Positions 16,709 through 24,918 of a stretch of DNA of 64,000 nt are shown in pieces. Position 1 is the first letter of the stretch. Each line of letters starts with the position of its first letter. The stretch lies in assembly GCF_004010325.2 (NCBI RefSeq), contig NZ_SADR02000015.1, positions 107,909-171,908 of the forward strand, read 5' to 3'. Both the position numbers and the translations under genes were made by a program. Source of the stretch: Mesorhizobium sp. M00.F.Ca.ET.216.01.1.1. Its GTDB lineage: Bacteria; Pseudomonadota; Alphaproteobacteria; Rhizobiales; Rhizobiaceae. The notes under the pieces were generated by a model. It made no database searches. It had not been told where the DNA came from and saw only the letters and a list, made by a program, of their open reading frames with translations.

Positions 16709-17980
16709 TTGGCACAACGATCGGGAAGCGCAGACCTTCCACTTCATGGCGGACGCGTGCCGAAATGGCTCGGCGACCGCATGACGCGCCTTGGCGCGGT
16801 CATGTGCGAGGCGATCATTCACCACTATGGTCGCGATGAGCTGCTGCGCCGGCTGGCACATCCCTTCTGGTTCCAGTCATTTGGCGCCGTCATGGGCATG
16901 GACTGGCATTCATCCGGCATCACCACCAGCGTCATCGGCGCCTTGAAACGTGGTCTGGCTCCGCTCTCGGGCGAACTCGGCGTCCACGTCTGCGGCGGCC
17001 GGGGCGCGCATTCACGCAAGACCCCGCACGAGCTTGCCGTCATCGGCGAGCGCGTCGGCTTCGACGGAACAGGCCTGGCAACTGCCAGCCGGCTCGTTGC
17101 CAAGGTGGATAGCGCCGCCGTGCAGGATGGCTTCGATCTCTATCTGCATGGCTTCATCGTAACGGATGACGGCGACTGGGTCGTAGTGCAGCAGGGCATG
17201 AACGGCGACAGCAAGGTGGCGCGCCGCTATCACTGGCTGTCCGAGGGCCTGAAGAGCTTCGTCGACCAGCCGCATGCCGCCATCGAGGGCGCCAACCAGG
17301 GTGAAATCGTCAACCTGACCGACCGCCGCGCTGACGCCTCTCGCAAGGGACAACTGGATCTCCTGCACGCCCTTGGACCGGATCGCATCCTGAGGGAGTT
17401 CACCGCACTGAAGCGCGGTGCGGCGTGGAACGAGCAGGCGCCGGAGCAGCAGCCGTTGCTGCCGCATCTGGTGATGCCAGCGCACCATGATGTCCGCGAA
17501 AGCGATGTCGTCATGCGTCGCCTGCACGGGAACATCGCGGCGGCTGCAGAACGTGGCCCCGCCGATTTTTCCGAACTTCTTCTGGTCCCCGGCGTCGGTG
17601 CGCGCACGGTGCGGGCACTGGCGCTCGTTGCCGAGGTGCTGCATGGCGCGCCATGCCGTTTTTCCGATCCCGGGCGCTTCTCGTTGGCACATGGCGGCAA
17701 GGACAGGCACCCGTTCCCTGTGCCGCTCAAGGTCTATGACGAGACGATCGGCGTGCTAAAGTCCGCCGTCCACAAGGCCAGGCTCGGCCGTGAAGAAGAA
17801 ATCGGCGCCTTGCGGCGGTTGGACGACCAGTCACGGCAGGTCGAACGATATGTCACCGGTCCCAGCCTGAAGGAGATCGTCGCCGGAGAGTTCGATCAAT
17901 CGCATCTGCTTGGCGGCCGCAGCGTGTTCGGGTGGGAATCCGCACCAGAGGCACCTGCGGACGTCAAACAAAAAGGATGA
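16709..17980 (+). CDS. DUF763 domain-containing protein
   Basis: 423 aa covering the full DUF763 family, starting with the conserved GSADLPLHGGRVPKWL and continuing with FGAVMGMDWHSSGITTS, HVCGGRGAHSRKTP and LLLVPGVGARTVRALAL. The last segment looks like a helix-hairpin-helix DNA-binding motif, which hints at a nucleic-acid role, but no function is established to my knowledge. The only start that keeps the conserved N-terminus is TTG 16709, with a weak upstream purine stretch. The distribution of this family (archaea and scattered bacteria) suggests ancient transfer. Confidence 0.8.
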   Translation: MAQRSGSADLPLHGGRVPKWLGDRMTRLGAVMCEAIIHHYGRDELLRRLAHPFWFQSFGAVMGMDWHSSGITTSVIGALKRGLAPLSGELGVHVCGGRGAHSRKTPHELAVIGERVGFDGTGLATASRLVAKVDSAAVQDGFDLYLHGFIVTDDGDWVVVQQGMNGDSKVARRYHWLSEGLKSFVDQPHAAIEGANQGEIVNLTDRRADASRKGQLDLLHALGPDRILREFTALKRGAAWNEQAPEQQPLLPHLVMPAHHDVRESDVVMRRLHGNIAAAAERGPADFSELLLVPGVGARTVRALALVAEVLHGAPCRFSDPGRFSLAHGGKDRHPFPVPLKVYDETIGVLKSAVHKARLGREEEIGALRRLDDQSRQVERYVTGPSLKEIVAGEFDQSHLLGGRSVFGWESAPEAPADVKQKG

Positions 17981-17996
17981 TCGGACCGGACCGAGA

Positions 17997-19598
17997 TCAG
18001 TGGGCCTGGTCGGCGTTTGGCTTGGGCGATCGGAGCAGCAAGGCCAACGGCACGAACAGGGCCGTCACCACCGCGCAACAGTGAAAGACTTCGACATAGG
18101 CGAGCAGCGTGGCCTGGCGGGCGATCAGTTGCCCGATCCAGCCGATTGCCTGCTGTTTCGCCTCGACCATGGGTGAACCCTGGGCGACGAAATGTTCGGT
18201 AGCGTGCCGAAGCACCTGCTGATAGGCGGCGGACGATTGCCCGGTGTGGGCGACCAGGTTTGACTGATGGAGTTGCGCGTGTTGAGCAAGCACGGTGTTG
18301 GACAGCGACACGCCGATGCTGCCGCCGAGGTTGCGGGCGACGTTGATCAACGCCGACGCCTGGTTGGTCTTTTGCGGCGGGAGGCCGACGTAAGCCGCGG
18401 TCGAAATAGGGATAAACAGGAACGGCAGCGCGATCATCAAGAAGACGCGCGCATAGGCAAAGAAGCTGAAGCTGGCATCCGGGGTGATCGAGGTCATGTG
18501 CCAGAGGGCGACTGCGACGACCGACATGCCCACCATCATCAGATATTTGGGCTGGACGAGGCCGGTGACGAATCCGGAAACCGGCATCATGAACAGCATG
18601 GCGATGCCGCCCGGCATCATCGAGAGGCCCGACAGCAGCGCGGTGTAGGCGAAAGCGGTTTGTTGCAGCTGCGGCATCAGCTGCGTGGTGCTAAACAGAA
18701 CCGCGCCGACCGCCATCATCACCAGGAAAGACATGCCGAACTGGCGGGTGAACAGCAGGCCGACGTCGACGATCGGGTCGTTGCGGCTCAGTTCCCAGGG
18801 GATCAGCAGCAGCAACGCGATGGCCGAAATCACCGCAGCGGTCGTGATGAAGCCCGACGCGAACCAGTCGTTGCGCTGACCTTCGTCAAGGAAGATTTCA
18901 AGGCAGCCGAGAGCCGTCGCTACCAGGATGAACCCGACCCAGTCGATCCTGAGGCCGCCTCGCAGCCGTTCCAGGCGTTCGCGTTCGAGCACGTCCGGCT
19001 CGACAACCAACCATTGCACCAGCGCCAGCGACATGATGCCGAACGGCACGTTGATGAAGAAGATCCAATGCCAGGAGAAGTGATCCGTCAGCCAGCCGCC
19101 TACCGTCGGTCCGACCGTTGGCGCAACGATGACGGCGATGCCGTAGAGGGCGAATGCTTGGGAGCGTTTTTCGGGTGGGAAGGTGTCGGCCAGGATCGAC
19201 TGTTCGCTTGGCGCCATGCCGCCGCCGCCAAGGCCCTGCAGAATCCTGAACAGGATGAGCAATTCCAGATTGGGCGCCAGTCCGCACAGCAGCGAGGCGA
19301 GGGTGAAGGTCGCCACGCAGAACATGTAGTAGCGCTTGCGGCCGATAATGCTCGCCAGCCAGCCGCTGATCGGAATGATCACCGAATTGGCGACGAGGTA
19401 GGTGGTGATGACCCATGTACTCTCGTCCATTCCGGCTGCCAGGCTGCCGGCAATATTGCGTAGGGCCACGTTGGCGATGGAGGTGTCCAGCACCAGCATG
19501 AAGGTGGCGATGGAAACGACGATGGCGATCAGCCAGGGATTACGTCCACCGGCGGCGGATCGGCTTTCGCCCCTGCTCCCGGCCACTTCGCCGGTCAT
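17997..19598 (-). CDS. emrB: DHA2-family multidrug efflux MFS transporter, EmrB-like
   Basis: 533 aa major facilitator of the 14-helix DHA2 family. Family motifs include LDTSIANVALRNIAG in helix 1, WVITTYLVANSVIIPISGW, RILQGLGGGGMAPS (motif C region) and PTVGPTVGGWLTDHFSWHW. It uses the proton gradient to expel hydrophobic toxicants through a tripartite pump with the HlyD-type partner encoded just upstream; an outer-membrane channel would come from elsewhere. Its ATG overlaps the partner's stop (ATGA). No regulator gene is adjacent. The substrate is unknown. Confidence 0.85.
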   Translation of the reverse strand: MTGEVAGSRGESRSAAGGRNPWLIAIVVSIATFMLVLDTSIANVALRNIAGSLAAGMDESTWVITTYLVANSVIIPISGWLASIIGRKRYYMFCVATFTLASLLCGLAPNLELLILFRILQGLGGGGMAPSEQSILADTFPPEKRSQAFALYGIAVIVAPTVGPTVGGWLTDHFSWHWIFFINVPFGIMSLALVQWLVVEPDVLERERLERLRGGLRIDWVGFILVATALGCLEIFLDEGQRNDWFASGFITTAAVISAIALLLLIPWELSRNDPIVDVGLLFTRQFGMSFLVMMAVGAVLFSTTQLMPQLQQTAFAYTALLSGLSMMPGGIAMLFMMPVSGFVTGLVQPKYLMMVGMSVVAVALWHMTSITPDASFSFFAYARVFLMIALPFLFIPISTAAYVGLPPQKTNQASALINVARNLGGSIGVSLSNTVLAQHAQLHQSNLVAHTGQSSAAYQQVLRHATEHFVAQGSPMVEAKQQAIGWIGQLIARQATLLAYVEVFHCCAVVTALFVPLALLLRSPKPNADQAH

Positions 19599-20887
19599 CG
19601 CACCTTGACCGTCGGCACCACCGACATGCCCGGGCCTAGAAGCACATCGGGCGGCTTGTCGAAGACGATCTTGACCGGCACGCGCTGCACCACCTTGACG
19701 TAATTGCCGGTGGCGTTTTCGGCCGGCAGCAGGCTGAAGGCGGTGCCGCTGCCGGCTTGGATGCTGTCGACATGGCCACGGAAGGTCTTTTCCGGATAGG
19801 CGTCGATGCCGATGTCGACCGGCTGCCCGGGCCGCATCAGGTCGAGTTGCGTCTCCTTGAAATTGGCCTCTACCCAGACTTGGTCGGGCACCAACATCAT
19901 CAGCACCTGGCCGGGCTGGGCATAGGTACCCTTGGCGGCCGAAATGCTGGTTGCCCGCCCGGCGATGGGCGCGATGATGCTGGTGCGCGACAGCGCCGTG
20001 CGGGCCTGGTCCTGGGTGGCCTTCGCCTGTTCGAGCTTAGCCTCAGCGCTCTTGGCCTGTGCCTGCAGGACCGAGACCTGGCTTTTTGCCGAGATCACAT
20101 TGGCCTCGGCGCTGGCTAACGCGGCTTGGTCCTGGCGCAGCGTCGACGCGGCCTGTTGCGCCTGCTGTTCTGTCGCTGTGCCCCTGGCCAGCAGTGCGCG
20201 ATTGCGCTGATCCTCTGCCTTTGCGAAATCGAGCGCCGCCTCGGCCTGTGCTGCTTGCCTCTGCGCCTGGTCGATCTTTGCGTCTTGCGCCTTGATCTGG
20301 GCGGCGACATCGACGATCTCGGCCTGCGCCGCGGCAACACCGGCATCGGCCTGCTTAAGGGCAGCCTGATAGTCGCTGTCGTCGATGCGCAGGAGAACGC
20401 TGCCTGCCTGCACAGGTTGATTGTCGGTAACGGCCACCTCGCTGATACGTCCGGCGATTTCGGCGCCGATGGTTATCGTGCGGGCATCGATGAAAGCGTC
20501 GTCGGTCGATTCGTAGAGGCGGGCGTTGAGCCACCAGGTTACAAGCCCTGCCGCGACGAGCAAGAGCACAAGCGTGACTGCCGCCGTCCTGTAGGGATGG
20601 CGTTTGGGGAAGCCGAGCAGATTGTTTTTTTGCAGTGGTGAACCGTCCGGTTTTTCCTTGCCAGTCTCTGACTTCCCCTTGCTCGTCTTGGACGACCTCT
20701 CCCGACGGCCTCGAACCCGGGCGGGTGCCTCCCGGGTTTCGTCCGAGGGGTTGAAATCCTGCTCGGTTCTTTGGGGTTTTGTGTCCAACGGAATGGCTTT
20801 CAGGCAAGACCGAAATGTCGCAGCCGCTGGGAGCTGACCAAAATCAACGGAAGGCACTGCAAAAAGTTCCTGTTCTCGAATGCGCAT
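19595..20887 (-). CDS. emrA: HlyD-family membrane fusion protein, EmrA-like
   Basis: Up to 430 aa. An N-terminal polar, charged region rich in Lys, Arg and Ser (to about residue 95) is followed by one transmembrane segment (TAAVTLVLLLVAAGLVTWWL). Then come a biotinyl-lipoyl half domain, a long alanine- and glutamine-rich coiled coil (about residues 170-280) and a barrel domain ending in GPGMSVVPTVKVR. This is the periplasmic adaptor of an EmrAB-type pump. The start is uncertain: the first ATG has no clear ribosome-binding site, and a shorter form missing part of the charged tail is possible. The unusually long basic cytoplasmic tail is the only odd feature. Confidence 0.82.
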   Translation of the reverse strand: MRIREQELFAVPSVDFGQLPAAATFRSCLKAIPLDTKPQRTEQDFNPSDETREAPARVRGRRERSSKTSKGKSETGKEKPDGSPLQKNNLLGFPKRHPYRTAAVTLVLLLVAAGLVTWWLNARLYESTDDAFIDARTITIGAEIAGRISEVAVTDNQPVQAGSVLLRIDDSDYQAALKQADAGVAAAQAEIVDVAAQIKAQDAKIDQAQRQAAQAEAALDFAKAEDQRNRALLARGTATEQQAQQAASTLRQDQAALASAEANVISAKSQVSVLQAQAKSAEAKLEQAKATQDQARTALSRTSIIAPIAGRATSISAAKGTYAQPGQVLMMLVPDQVWVEANFKETQLDLMRPGQPVDIGIDAYPEKTFRGHVDSIQAGSGTAFSLLPAENATGNYVKVVQRVPVKIVFDKPPDVLLGPGMSVVPTVKVR

Positions 20888-20952
20888 CAGCGGCCAATGT
20901 CAAAATCGGTGCCGGCAGACAGCCGGTGCTTTTGGATGTGCGGAAGCACGGT

Positions 20953-21111
20953 TCAGCCGACAGCAAATCGTACCAGGATCGCCAGCAGCACAATGCCCAC
21001 CAGGCCCGCGATAAAGATGATCCGGCGCGTGCGGGTTCGCAGGATGATCTCGCCCTGTCGCGCCTGCTCTGCCGAGAAGACAGGTCCATCGCTGTCCCGA
21101 TCGTCGCTCAT
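20953..21111 (-). CDS. Small single-pass membrane protein
   Basis: 52 aa. The start ATG follows a strong AAGGAG site (gaaaggagaagatc ATG). A polar N-terminus (MSDDRDSDGPVFSAEQARQG) precedes one C-terminal transmembrane helix, IIFIAGLVGIVLLAILVRF. Small proteins with an EQARQGEIILRT-like stretch before a C-terminal helix are common in rhizobia; the function is unknown to me. It lies 65 nt upstream of emrA on the same strand and may be cotranscribed with it. Confidence 0.7.
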   Translation of the reverse strand: MSDDRDSDGPVFSAEQARQGEIILRTRTRRIIFIAGLVGIVLLAILVRFAVG

Positions 21112-21437
21112 GATCTTCTCCTTTCGCTGATCACTGCTATCGAGGGACAACCATCGAGCGAAGGGCGAGGTTCCAGACTGCGGCCACACCACACCGCGAG
21201 AAATCAATCACAGGCGAACTCGGCAACGTCGGAACGGCGGCCGCTGTCGCAAGCGCATCTATCGACGGGCAAGCGTATCCGCGATCTCCCGATCAGGATC
21301 GACGATCTGATCGTCACGCTCGTTCGGAGGCCTGATCTAACCACGACGATTTTCAATGGATGACGAAACAATTGCGCTCGATCCTCGTTTGCCCGTCATA
21401 GCGAGTGCTGGGATTGTCCTTGCTTGAGGAGGTGACG
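21112..21437. other. Divergent intergenic region
   Basis: Lies between the small membrane protein gene (minus) and the DUF2267 gene (plus). No gene or strong palindrome is seen. It presumably holds both promoters. Confidence 0.4.
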
Positions 21438-21878
21438 ATGAGCGCGACCGGCTTGGAAGTTTTTGACAAGACCCTGCAGACAACGAACATCTGGCTGGAC
21501 GAAATCATGGCCGACCACGGGCCGGATAGGCGCGTTGCTTGGCATATGCTGGGTGCTGTTTTACGCACCTTGCGAGACAGGCTGCAAATCGACCTGGCTG
21601 CCAACCTGGGAGCAGGGCTGCCGCTTCTCATACGCGGAGCCTATTATGATCGGTATCGGCCGCGTGACCTACCAACCGGTGGCCGTTCATTGGAGGACTT
21701 CCTGCAACACGTTGCCGAAGAGATGAAATCCACTCGTCCCGTGAATCCCGCGGAGGCGACCAAATCCGTGTTCAAAGTTCTCGCCAGGCATGTCGACCTC
21801 GGCCAGTCGGCGAAAGTGCGAGACGCGCTGCCGAAGGACATTCAGGCGCTTTGGCCCGAGAGCGTCGGGGTCAAATAG
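21438..21878 (+). CDS. DUF2267 domain-containing protein
   Basis: 146 aa. The start ATG has a strong GAGGAGGT site 6 nt upstream. It matches DUF2267: MSATGLEVFDKTLQTTNIWLD opens a first helical repeat and a second follows near residue 95. Other conserved stretches are LGAVLRTLRDRLQ and LPLLIRGAYYDRYRP. DUF2267 proteins are helical and frequently appear among general-stress genes in rhizobia; no biochemical activity is known to me. Its 3' end overlaps the convergent proline-rich gene by 37 bases. Confidence 0.8.
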   Translation: MSATGLEVFDKTLQTTNIWLDEIMADHGPDRRVAWHMLGAVLRTLRDRLQIDLAANLGAGLPLLIRGAYYDRYRPRDLPTGGRSLEDFLQHVAEEMKSTRPVNPAEATKSVFKVLARHVDLGQSAKVRDALPKDIQALWPESVGVK

Positions 21879-22090
21879 CTGTAACATATTAAACTCGGCG
21901 GTATCTCGGACGGCGTATCGGGAGGAACTTCGACCGGCCGCGGCCCTGGCCCCGGAACAGGGTCAGGAGATGGTGGAGGAACACCCGGAGGCGGCTCATT
22001 CGGCGGAGTTTCCGGCGGGGCAGGCGGCCGAACAGGCCCGGGATTTGGGTTCGGTATCGGCGTGGGATTGTGCGGATCAGGATCGGCCAT
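21842..22090 (-). CDS. Small proline-rich protein
   Basis: 82 aa, dominated by prolines from residue 4 to about 65 (PDPHNPTPIPNPNPGPVRPP, later PPETPPNEPPPG and PDPVPGPGPRP). It has no transmembrane segment and no signal peptide. The composition predicts a stiff, disordered extended chain. The proline spacing is regular and the frame stays open across it, but the sequence is low complexity and has no catalytic motif. Similar short Pro-rich proteins occur in rhizobia. It overlaps the end of the DUF2267 gene on the opposite strand. Confidence 0.55.
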   Translation of the reverse strand: MADPDPHNPTPIPNPNPGPVRPPAPPETPPNEPPPGVPPPSPDPVPGPGPRPVEVPPDTPSEIPPSLICYSYLTPTLSGQSA

Positions 22091-22170
22091 GAGACGCACT
22101 CCTGAAATCTTGCGACAAATTCCCTCCGCGCCACGTTCCCTTACGTTGGCGTGGAGGAGCGGCACTTTGA

Positions 22171-22617
22171 TCAGCGGACGTTCTGCAGCGCCTGTTTGTA
22201 CTTGGCCGGCAGCGCGTCGCCTTTGTCATAGAAATGGACGTTCGTCGCCTTTTCAGGCAGTTCGACGATCTGCACGAAACGCTGGTTGGTCTTGCCAACA
22301 TGTGCCGGCTCGACGGTGTATTCCTTTTCGCCACGCTTGGCCTCGAACGTCTGGCGGCGGTAGCCCCTGCGCGCCTGCTCGTATTCGACACGGACACCGT
22401 TGACTTCCCTGCCCGTGCGCTTGCGCAGCCTGTGACCTGACTTCCAGCCGATCACCTTGCCGGACACGTAGACGCGTTTGACTTTCGGATACAGCGCGTG
22501 GCCGCCGCCGCGGGTCTTCTGGTCAAGATCATAGGTGACGTAGAGCTCTTCGGCGCCGCCCTTGTACTTGGCCTCGGTCGGCCGATAAGACGTATGGACT
22601 TCTTCATGAGGTTTCAT
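22171..22617 (-). CDS. Hypothetical protein
   Basis: 148 aa, basic, with no signal peptide or membrane segment. The start MKPHEEVHTSYRP is chosen because GGGGAG lies 7 nt upstream and the ATG overlaps the stop of the preceding gene (ATGA), so the two are translationally coupled. The protein has several Tyr- and Lys-rich beta-like stretches (KYKGGAEELYVTYD, YPKVKRVYVSGKVIGW, FEAKRGEKEYTVEP). I do not recognise a family. A role together with the upstream small protein is implied by the coupling. Confidence 0.65.
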   Translation of the reverse strand: MKPHEEVHTSYRPTEAKYKGGAEELYVTYDLDQKTRGGGHALYPKVKRVYVSGKVIGWKSGHRLRKRTGREVNGVRVEYEQARRGYRRQTFEAKRGEKEYTVEPAHVGKTNQRFVQIVELPEKATNVHFYDKGDALPAKYKQALQNVR

Positions 22618-22925
22618 CGCGAAGCTCCCCAAGTGTCATCGTAGTCGGCATCGGTGCCGATCGCCTTGGCCCGGCTGTTGATCTTGTGCGCCGTGGTCTT
22701 GAATTCCTTGAGCGCCTCTTCGCGCAACGCTTCGGCCTTGTCGCCGAACTTCTCGTCCCACGACGGCGCGTAGGTGAGGGTGATGAGGTAGCCCGCCCGC
22801 TTGTAGAGCTCGGTCAGGCCGGGTCTGGACTTGGCTTCCTCGACATCCTTGCGGATCTCGCGAAAAACCCGGTCGAGGTCGCTCTTGCTGTCGACCGTAC
22901 CGTAGATGTGGGTCGTTTGCGGCAT
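22614..22925 (-). CDS. Hypothetical protein, first gene of a coupled pair
   Basis: 103 aa, helical and charged (SDLDRVFREIRKDVEEAK, EALREEALKEFKTTAHKI). The start MPQTTHIYGT is preceded by GAAGGAGAAAC. No membrane segment and no family that I recognise. It is coupled by an ATGA overlap to the next gene (22171-22617). It is divergent from the membrane protein gene at 23170. Confidence 0.65.
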   Translation of the reverse strand: MPQTTHIYGTVDSKSDLDRVFREIRKDVEEAKSRPGLTELYKRAGYLITLTYAPSWDEKFGDKAEALREEALKEFKTTAHKINSRAKAIGTDADYDDTWGASR

Positions 22926-23169
22926 AGTTGTTTCTCCTTCCGTTCTGCTCAAGGAGGATCATCTAAGTGTCAACCATCGTGCCGAATTATCGTTCCCGCC
23001 AGGTCGCGGATGGCCATTTTGTGAACGCGCCGATTGGCGCGGACGGGAGGGACAAATTCGGTAGGCTAGCCCTCGGTTTTTGGAGAACGTACCTCCACCA
23101 GAACCACCTTTACCGGATCGGCGGTCACCCTATGTGCCCACTGTGAAGACAGGTTCAGGGAGCAACAAC

Positions 23170-23663
23170 ATGCGTGCACTCATGATTGTCGCCCTTGTGT
23201 TGGTCGCAATCACGATGGCGCTTTCGCTCGCGCATGCGTTGGAGTTGCCTGGCAAGTTGCGCCTCAAGGAGGCGACCTACAAATCTGTGCAGGCGATCTA
23301 CTATCCCGGCTTCACGATCGGCGGATTTGCCGAGATCGGCGGCATCGCCGCGCTCGCCATCCTGCTCTACCTGACGCCATATACGAGCGCCCGATTCTGG
23401 TGGACCTTGGCGGCCCTTGTCTTCCTGGCGGCGGAACACGCGACCTATTGGCTGGTCACGCATCCCGTCAACAATTTCTGGGTGCAGGATGTCGCCGTGT
23501 CGAGATCAGCAGCAACGTTTTTTTTATGTTCTCGCGAAAGCGAACCGGTGACTGGCGAGACTTGCGCAACCTCTGGGAGGCTTCGCACGTGGCCCGTGCA
23601 GTTCTGGCGATGCTGAGCCTGATCTCAATTGCTGTTGCAGCGACACTTTTCGCGGGGCTGTGA
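23170..23663 (+). pseudogene. DUF1772-like membrane protein, frameshifted at a T8 run
   Basis: A four-helix membrane protein, about 163 aa when corrected. The first part (MRALMIVALVLVAITM to HPVNNFWVQDVAVS) reads in one frame. The end (MFSRKRTGDWRDL, then EASHVARAVLAMLSLISIAV to the stop at 23663) reads in another. The break falls at an eight-T run at about 23518-23525; a ninth T restores the frame. As written, the first frame would give an altered C-terminus and stop at 23616. AGGGAG precedes the ATG at 23170. A real disrupted gene, a phase-variable tract, ribosomal slippage and a sequencing error are all possible. Confidence 0.65.
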
Positions 23664-23679
23664 GTGGCGCCGGGCGATG

Positions 23680-23886
23680 CTACTTGTTCGTGCGCATCTT
23701 TTGCCTTGGATTGATCCCGCCGGCGGCCGTGGTGTCGTTCTCAACGTCACCCTCGATCGTGCTGTCGCCTTCGAGCTCGACGTCGTCGCCTTCCTTGATT
23801 GTCCCTTTGGAGGTGCCGATGCCGGGGTTGTTCCTCAGATCGGCATCGCTCGGTCTCTTCGACTTTGGATGTCTAGTTCCGCTCAT
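23680..23886 (-). CDS. Small hydrophilic hypothetical protein
   Basis: 68 aa, very polar, with repeated Gly, Asp, Glu and Thr (IKEGDDVELEGDSTIEGDVE) and no hydrophobic core, so it is probably disordered. The ATG has a strong AAGGAGAT site 6 nt upstream, which supports a real gene. Similar short proteins of the type SKRPSDADLRNNPGIG are found in Mesorhizobium relatives (from memory); the function is unknown. It converges on the frameshifted membrane protein gene, 16 nt away. Confidence 0.6.
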   Translation of the reverse strand: MSGTRHPKSKRPSDADLRNNPGIGTSKGTIKEGDDVELEGDSTIEGDVENDTTAAGGINPRQKMRTNK

Positions 23887-23969
23887 GACACATCTCCTTC
23901 TGAGAGGGAGTCTTGTCTTGTTTTAAAAACAGCAGAGTGCAGCGAATGTTCCCCCTTAGCCGGAAGTCG

Positions 23970-24918
23970 CTACCACCATTCGGGAAAGGCACGGCGAGCC
24001 GCTGCAGCCAGTGACGCGATCTCCTCGTCGGGCACTGAGCCGTACGGCCAGAGCAGTTGCGGGCCGATCGGCGCCCAGCCGCCCGCCGCCGCCATCGCCT
24101 TGTCGAGCGCCGCATCGCTGACATTATAGCGGGCGCGAAAAGACAGGACGTGTGCGGTGAGGAAGGCTTGGATGCGTGCCTCGACCTTGGCAGCCGCCGC
24201 CGCGTCGGTGCGGATCATATGCCACCACCTCACAGCGCCCTTCGGGTTGAGGCAAGCGACGTTGGATAGCTGCCATGGGCGCCCTGGGAATATCCCGTTG
24301 CCAGCGTATGGCCTGGCACGAAGAACGAGAATCCCGGCAGTTCGCGGCGCATATCGGCGTACCAACTGGCGTCGCCGCCCGGCAGCTTGGCGCCGATGAG
24401 CGACGGCACGGCTGCACGCAGTCCGGCGATGCCGTCGAGCGTCAGGCGGCGCTTGGCGTGCGGTGGATTGTAGAGTACCAGCGGCGTGTCCGGTGCGGCC
24501 TCCGCCAGTCCGCTGACGAAGCGCATGACCTCGTCGTCGCTGGGCGGCCACCAGTCGGGCAAAGTGAATTGCACTGCCGCCGGGCGCAGCGCCGACACTC
24601 GCATCAGCCTCTGGCGCGCGACGCGCGGATGGATTGGCTGATGCCGATCTGGAAAGGGAGGTGCGCACGGCCAGCTGTCCCGGCAACCAGGCCGCAAAGG
24701 CGGTCGAACTCGGGTTCAGTCTGGCAGTGGAACTCGCAGGCCGTGCCGTTGGAATAGATACCATCGACGCCTGACGCGCAGAGCCGTGCGATCGTCTCTT
24801 CCGTCGCGCTCCAATCGATTGCATCGTGATCGCCGATTGCCAGCATCACCGCGCCCCAGACGCCGCGCGGCGCGTGTGCCGGCAAGTTGGTCAGATGATC
24901 GTCCAGGTCAGTGCGCAC
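23970..24918 (-). pseudogene. DHDPS/N-acetylneuraminate lyase family gene, inactivated by two frameshifts
   Basis: Three segments in different frames together give one dihydrodipicolinate synthase-family barrel. The N-terminal part runs from GTG 24918 (overlapping the upstream oxidoreductase gene by 11 nt) to about 24620. The middle contains VQFTLPDWWPPSDDE and LVLYNPPHAKRRLTL, including the family's YNPP tyrosine, and runs to about 24262. The C-terminal part begins SNVACLNPKGAVRWW and ends at 23970. Two separate single-base indels, near 24615 and 24262, are needed to join them. The family makes or splits 2-keto acids by Schiff base. It is the last gene of an operon with two Gfo/Idh oxidoreductases. 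Confidence 0.8.

Noticed and set aside
18267..19463. 398-codon open frame on the plus strand
   Set aside because: Antisense to the 14-helix MFS gene. Its product is full of His, Arg, Asp and Gln, as expected for the complement of hydrophobic codons.
23680..24918. Whole small-gene/pseudogene stretch as a mobile or degraded element
   Set aside because: No transposase, inverted terminal repeats or att-like duplications. The indels are confined to single genes.
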